Notes under the pieces: generated by a model
Database searches by the model: none
Told to the model about the DNA's origin: nothing
The model's input: the letters and a program-made list of their open reading frames with translations, nothing else
In this document: one piece after another, positions 62,198 through 64,000 of the stretch
Layout: each line of letters opens with the position of its first letter
Numbering within the stretch: position 1 is the stretch's first letter
From: Clostridiales bacterium
Lineage (GTDB): Bacteria; Bacillota; Clostridia; Lachnospirales; Lachnospiraceae
Assembly (NCBI GenBank): GCA_021202925.1
Contig: JAJQCD010000010.1
Coordinates: 126,427 to 190,426 of the forward strand
Reading direction: 5' to 3'
DNA length: 64,000 nucleotides
Made by a program: the position numbers and the translations under genes

Positions 62198-62422
62198 GTG
62201 GCAAGTACAAATATTAATATTCGTATGGATGCAGATTTAAAACGACAGTTTGAGGCATTTTGCGCTGATATGGGAATGACGATGACAACCGCTTTTAATA
62301 TTTTCGCGCGTAAGACGGTGCGCGAGTACAGAATCCCATTCGAAATAGGCGGGGATGTGCCAAATGCGGAAACGGTCGAAGCAATCCGGGAAGTAAAACA
62401 ATTGAAGGATGACAAAATATGA
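62198..62422 (+). CDS. RelB/DinJ-family antitoxin, no toxin adjacent
   Basis: 74 residues. NINIRMDADLKRQFEAFCAD is the ribbon-helix-helix N-terminus of DinJ/RelB antitoxins, and MTTAFNIFARKTVREYRIPF is the following conserved helix. These normally bind and neutralise a YafQ/RelE mRNA nuclease encoded just downstream. Here the next gene is mgtE, overlapping by ATGA, and no RelE-like frame is present on either strand nearby. It starts with GTG behind AAAGGAG. It may be an orphan repressor left after toxin loss. Confidence 0.88.
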   Translation: MASTNINIRMDADLKRQFEAFCADMGMTMTTAFNIFARKTVREYRIPFEIGGDVPNAETVEAIREVKQLKDDKI

Positions 62423-63810
62423 ACCAGGAAGATTTCAAAGAGACATACGGGTTTTTCACAGAGGACCTGGACCGGCTTCTGGAAGAGCGGAAATACAGGG
62501 AGCTGCAGGAGAAAATCAACACGGTGAAAGAGGCGGATATTGCGGAATACCTGGAAGAACTTTCCGGGGAAAGGCGCCTGCTCGTGTTCCGTATGTTACA
62601 AAAGGATCTGGCTTCTGATGTATTCGCGTTTCTGCCGGTTGATATTCAGAAACTGATCATTGATTCCATCACCGATGCAGAGCTGGGCAATATCATCGAA
62701 GATCTGTATGTGGACGACGCGGTCGACATGCTGGGAGAACTGCCTGCACTGGTGGTGCGGCGTGTCCTCAAAAACGCCACCCCAAAGACCCGCAGACTGA
62801 TCAATCAGTTCCTGAAATATCCGGAAAATTCCGCGGGCAGCATCATGACGGCAGAGTATCTTTCCCTTCGCCGGGAGATGAGCGTATACGATGCGTTTGA
62901 TTACATCCGTACGCATGGGCAGGATTCCGAAACCGTCTATGATCTGTTTGTCACGGACAATGGACGCCATCTGGAAGGTTCCGTCACGGTCAAGGATTTG
63001 CTGATGCATTCGTATGAGACGAAAATCGGCGACATTATGGACAGCAACGTCATCCGCTGTACGACGACAGACGACCAGGAAGAGGCGGCGGAGCTGTTCA
63101 ATCGTTATGATCTGCTCTCCCTTCCGGTGGTGGATCAGGAGAATCGTCTCGTCGGTATCGTTACGGTAGACGACGCGGTGGACGTCATGGAAGATGAGGC
63201 AACGGAAGATATCGAGAAAATGGCGGCCATCATTCCGACGGAACTGTCGTATTTTAAGACCGGCGTCTTTGATACATGGAAAAGCCGCATTCCGTGGCTG
63301 CTTCTGCTGATGGTCAGCGCCACGTTCACCGGCATTATTATCAATAATTTCGAATCCGCTCTGGCGGCGTGTGTGGTTCTGACCGGATTCATCCCCATGC
63401 TGATGGACACTGCGGGCAACTGCGGAAGCCAGGCCAGTGTCACGGTGATCCGTGCGATGAGCCTGGGCGATGTGGAATTTTCCGATTTCCTGCGCGTTGT
63501 CTGGAAGGAAGTTCGCGTGGCGCTGGCCTGCAGCGTTTCGCTGGCATTGGTCAGCTTTGCGAAAATCTGGTTCGTGGATCGGACAATATTGGGAAATACG
63601 GGGATCACCGTCATGGTAGACGCTGTGGTCTGTGTGACGCTGGCGGTTACCGTGGTCTGTGCCAAGCTGGTGGGCTGTATGCTTCCCATGCTGGCCAAAA
63701 GGATCGGCTTTGATCCGGCTGTCATGGCGTCTCCCTTTATCACGACGATCGTGGACGCGGTCAGTCTGCTGATCTATTTCCTGTTTGCACAGAATCTGCT
63801 GGGGATTTGA
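62419..63810 (+). CDS. mgtE: Magnesium transporter MgtE
   Basis: 463 residues. The N-terminal acidic helical domain (about 1-135) includes DVFAFLPVDIQKLIID and LYVDDAVDMLGELPA. Two CBS domains (about 140-265) contain SVTVKDLLMHSYETKIGDIM and VGIVTVDDAVDVMEDE. Five C-terminal membrane helices include GFIPMLMDTAGNCGSQASVT, the MgtE pore signature. The cytosolic domain senses Mg2+ and closes the channel. It is translated from an ATGA overlap with the antitoxin gene and has no other promoter in view. Confidence 0.95.
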   Translation: MNQEDFKETYGFFTEDLDRLLEERKYRELQEKINTVKEADIAEYLEELSGERRLLVFRMLQKDLASDVFAFLPVDIQKLIIDSITDAELGNIIEDLYVDDAVDMLGELPALVVRRVLKNATPKTRRLINQFLKYPENSAGSIMTAEYLSLRREMSVYDAFDYIRTHGQDSETVYDLFVTDNGRHLEGSVTVKDLLMHSYETKIGDIMDSNVIRCTTTDDQEEAAELFNRYDLLSLPVVDQENRLVGIVTVDDAVDVMEDEATEDIEKMAAIIPTELSYFKTGVFDTWKSRIPWLLLLMVSATFTGIIINNFESALAACVVLTGFIPMLMDTAGNCGSQASVTVIRAMSLGDVEFSDFLRVVWKEVRVALACSVSLALVSFAKIWFVDRTILGNTGITVMVDAVVCVTLAVTVVCAKLVGCMLPMLAKRIGFDPAVMASPFITTIVDAVSLLIYFLFAQNLLGI

Positions 63811-63892
63811 AGCGTATGATTCCAGACAATGTGGCTGACAAAGCCGCACGGAAAGAATGTGTAATGAAGGAAGGTTTTGTTTTAAAAAGCAC

Positions 63893-63921
63893 TTGCATCG
63901 CAACATTGGATATGATATAGT
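63893..63921 (+). promoter_or_regulatory. Promoter for a gene beyond the window end
   Basis: TTGCAT (63893-63898), 17-bp spacer, TATAGT (63916-63921). No convincing coding start is visible in the remaining 79 bases, although an ATG at 63980 (MNTIGQ) stays open to the end. Confidence 0.55.
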
Positions 63922-64000
63922 GAGTACATTCACATAAGGATGTCCGCACATTCGCTATCCAGATATCAAAGAAGATCGGGATGAATACGATTGGACAGTG

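Noticed and set aside
62423..63810. RelE/YafQ toxin partner for the DinJ-like protein
   Set aside because: The next gene is clearly mgtE, and no toxin-sized frame with RelE motifs is present on either strand nearby.
62596..63951. 451-codon minus-strand frame opposite mgtE
   Set aside because: Same reason: shadow of a strongly supported gene with no start signal.
1..64000. CRISPR array, tRNA or rRNA genes, insertion sequences, prophage or integrase genes
   Set aside because: No regularly spaced repeats, no cloverleaf-like sequences with conserved tRNA loops, and no transposase, integrase or phage structural proteins were recognised.

Overview
The window looks like chromosomal DNA of a spore-forming Clostridia, most probably a gut Lachnospiraceae. 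The evidence is an alpha/beta-type small acid-soluble spore protein behind a sigma-G-type promoter, the rsmD-coaD-ylbJ neighbourhood of Firmicutes, a HisZ-type short HisG, MsmEFG-like sugar importers without local ATPases, and YesM/YesN-type two-component regulation. Strong Shine-Dalgarno sites and TTGACA-17-TATAAT promoters are frequent. No rRNA, tRNA, CRISPR array, prophage or insertion sequence was seen.

Layout. 1-1.5 kb: the 3' end of a type II topoisomerase A subunit, then asd. 1.6-17 kb: a catabolic island. It holds galM, a sugar importer whose binding protein is split by an in-frame TGA, an intracellular GH2 beta-galactosidase-type enzyme and a FrlC-like epimerase. These are followed by a FrlB-like SIS deglycase, a FrlD-like PfkB kinase, a GntR/UTRA regulator, a second complete sugar importer, a divergent spore protein gene, and a second FrlB-like SIS protein. 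Four promoters in the island carry the same ATGTTATA-type element, in places tandemly repeated with a 10-bp period. Together this suggests a regulon for Amadori compounds (fructosamines), possibly galactosylated ones such as lactulosyl-lysine. That substrate is inference.

17-26 kb: housekeeping genes (rsmD, coaD, a coiled-coil protein, ylbJ, an RsmF-type methyltransferase, HAD, SDR, a membrane protein, an RluA-type pseudouridine synthase, recU, map). 26.7-32.6 kb: a histidine operon, hisZ-G-D-B-A-IE. It lacks hisC, hisH and hisF, and its last gene carries an extra degenerate HisF/HisA-like barrel in front of HisI-HisE. 32.7-41 kb: MATE exporter, pepT, TetR regulator with tandem palindromic operators, AbgT-type transporter, S9 peptidase and amidohydrolase, a peptide-use module. 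41-43.4 kb: bioY with a BirA-like operator, mscS, and a small gene with an in-frame TGA.

43.4-49.3 kb: carB without carA, divergent from a phosphoribosyltransferase-like gene that has a terminator in its leader and is followed by a CodB-type permease. 49.3-58.7 kb: a secreted TIM-barrel protein, a YesM/YesN-type two-component system, a third sugar importer and a CE15-like esterase without signal peptide, probably an importer and processing system for plant or host glycan fragments. 58.7-64 kb: EamA exporter, ppk1, an orphan DinJ/RelB antitoxin overlapping mgtE, and the promoter of a gene beyond the window.
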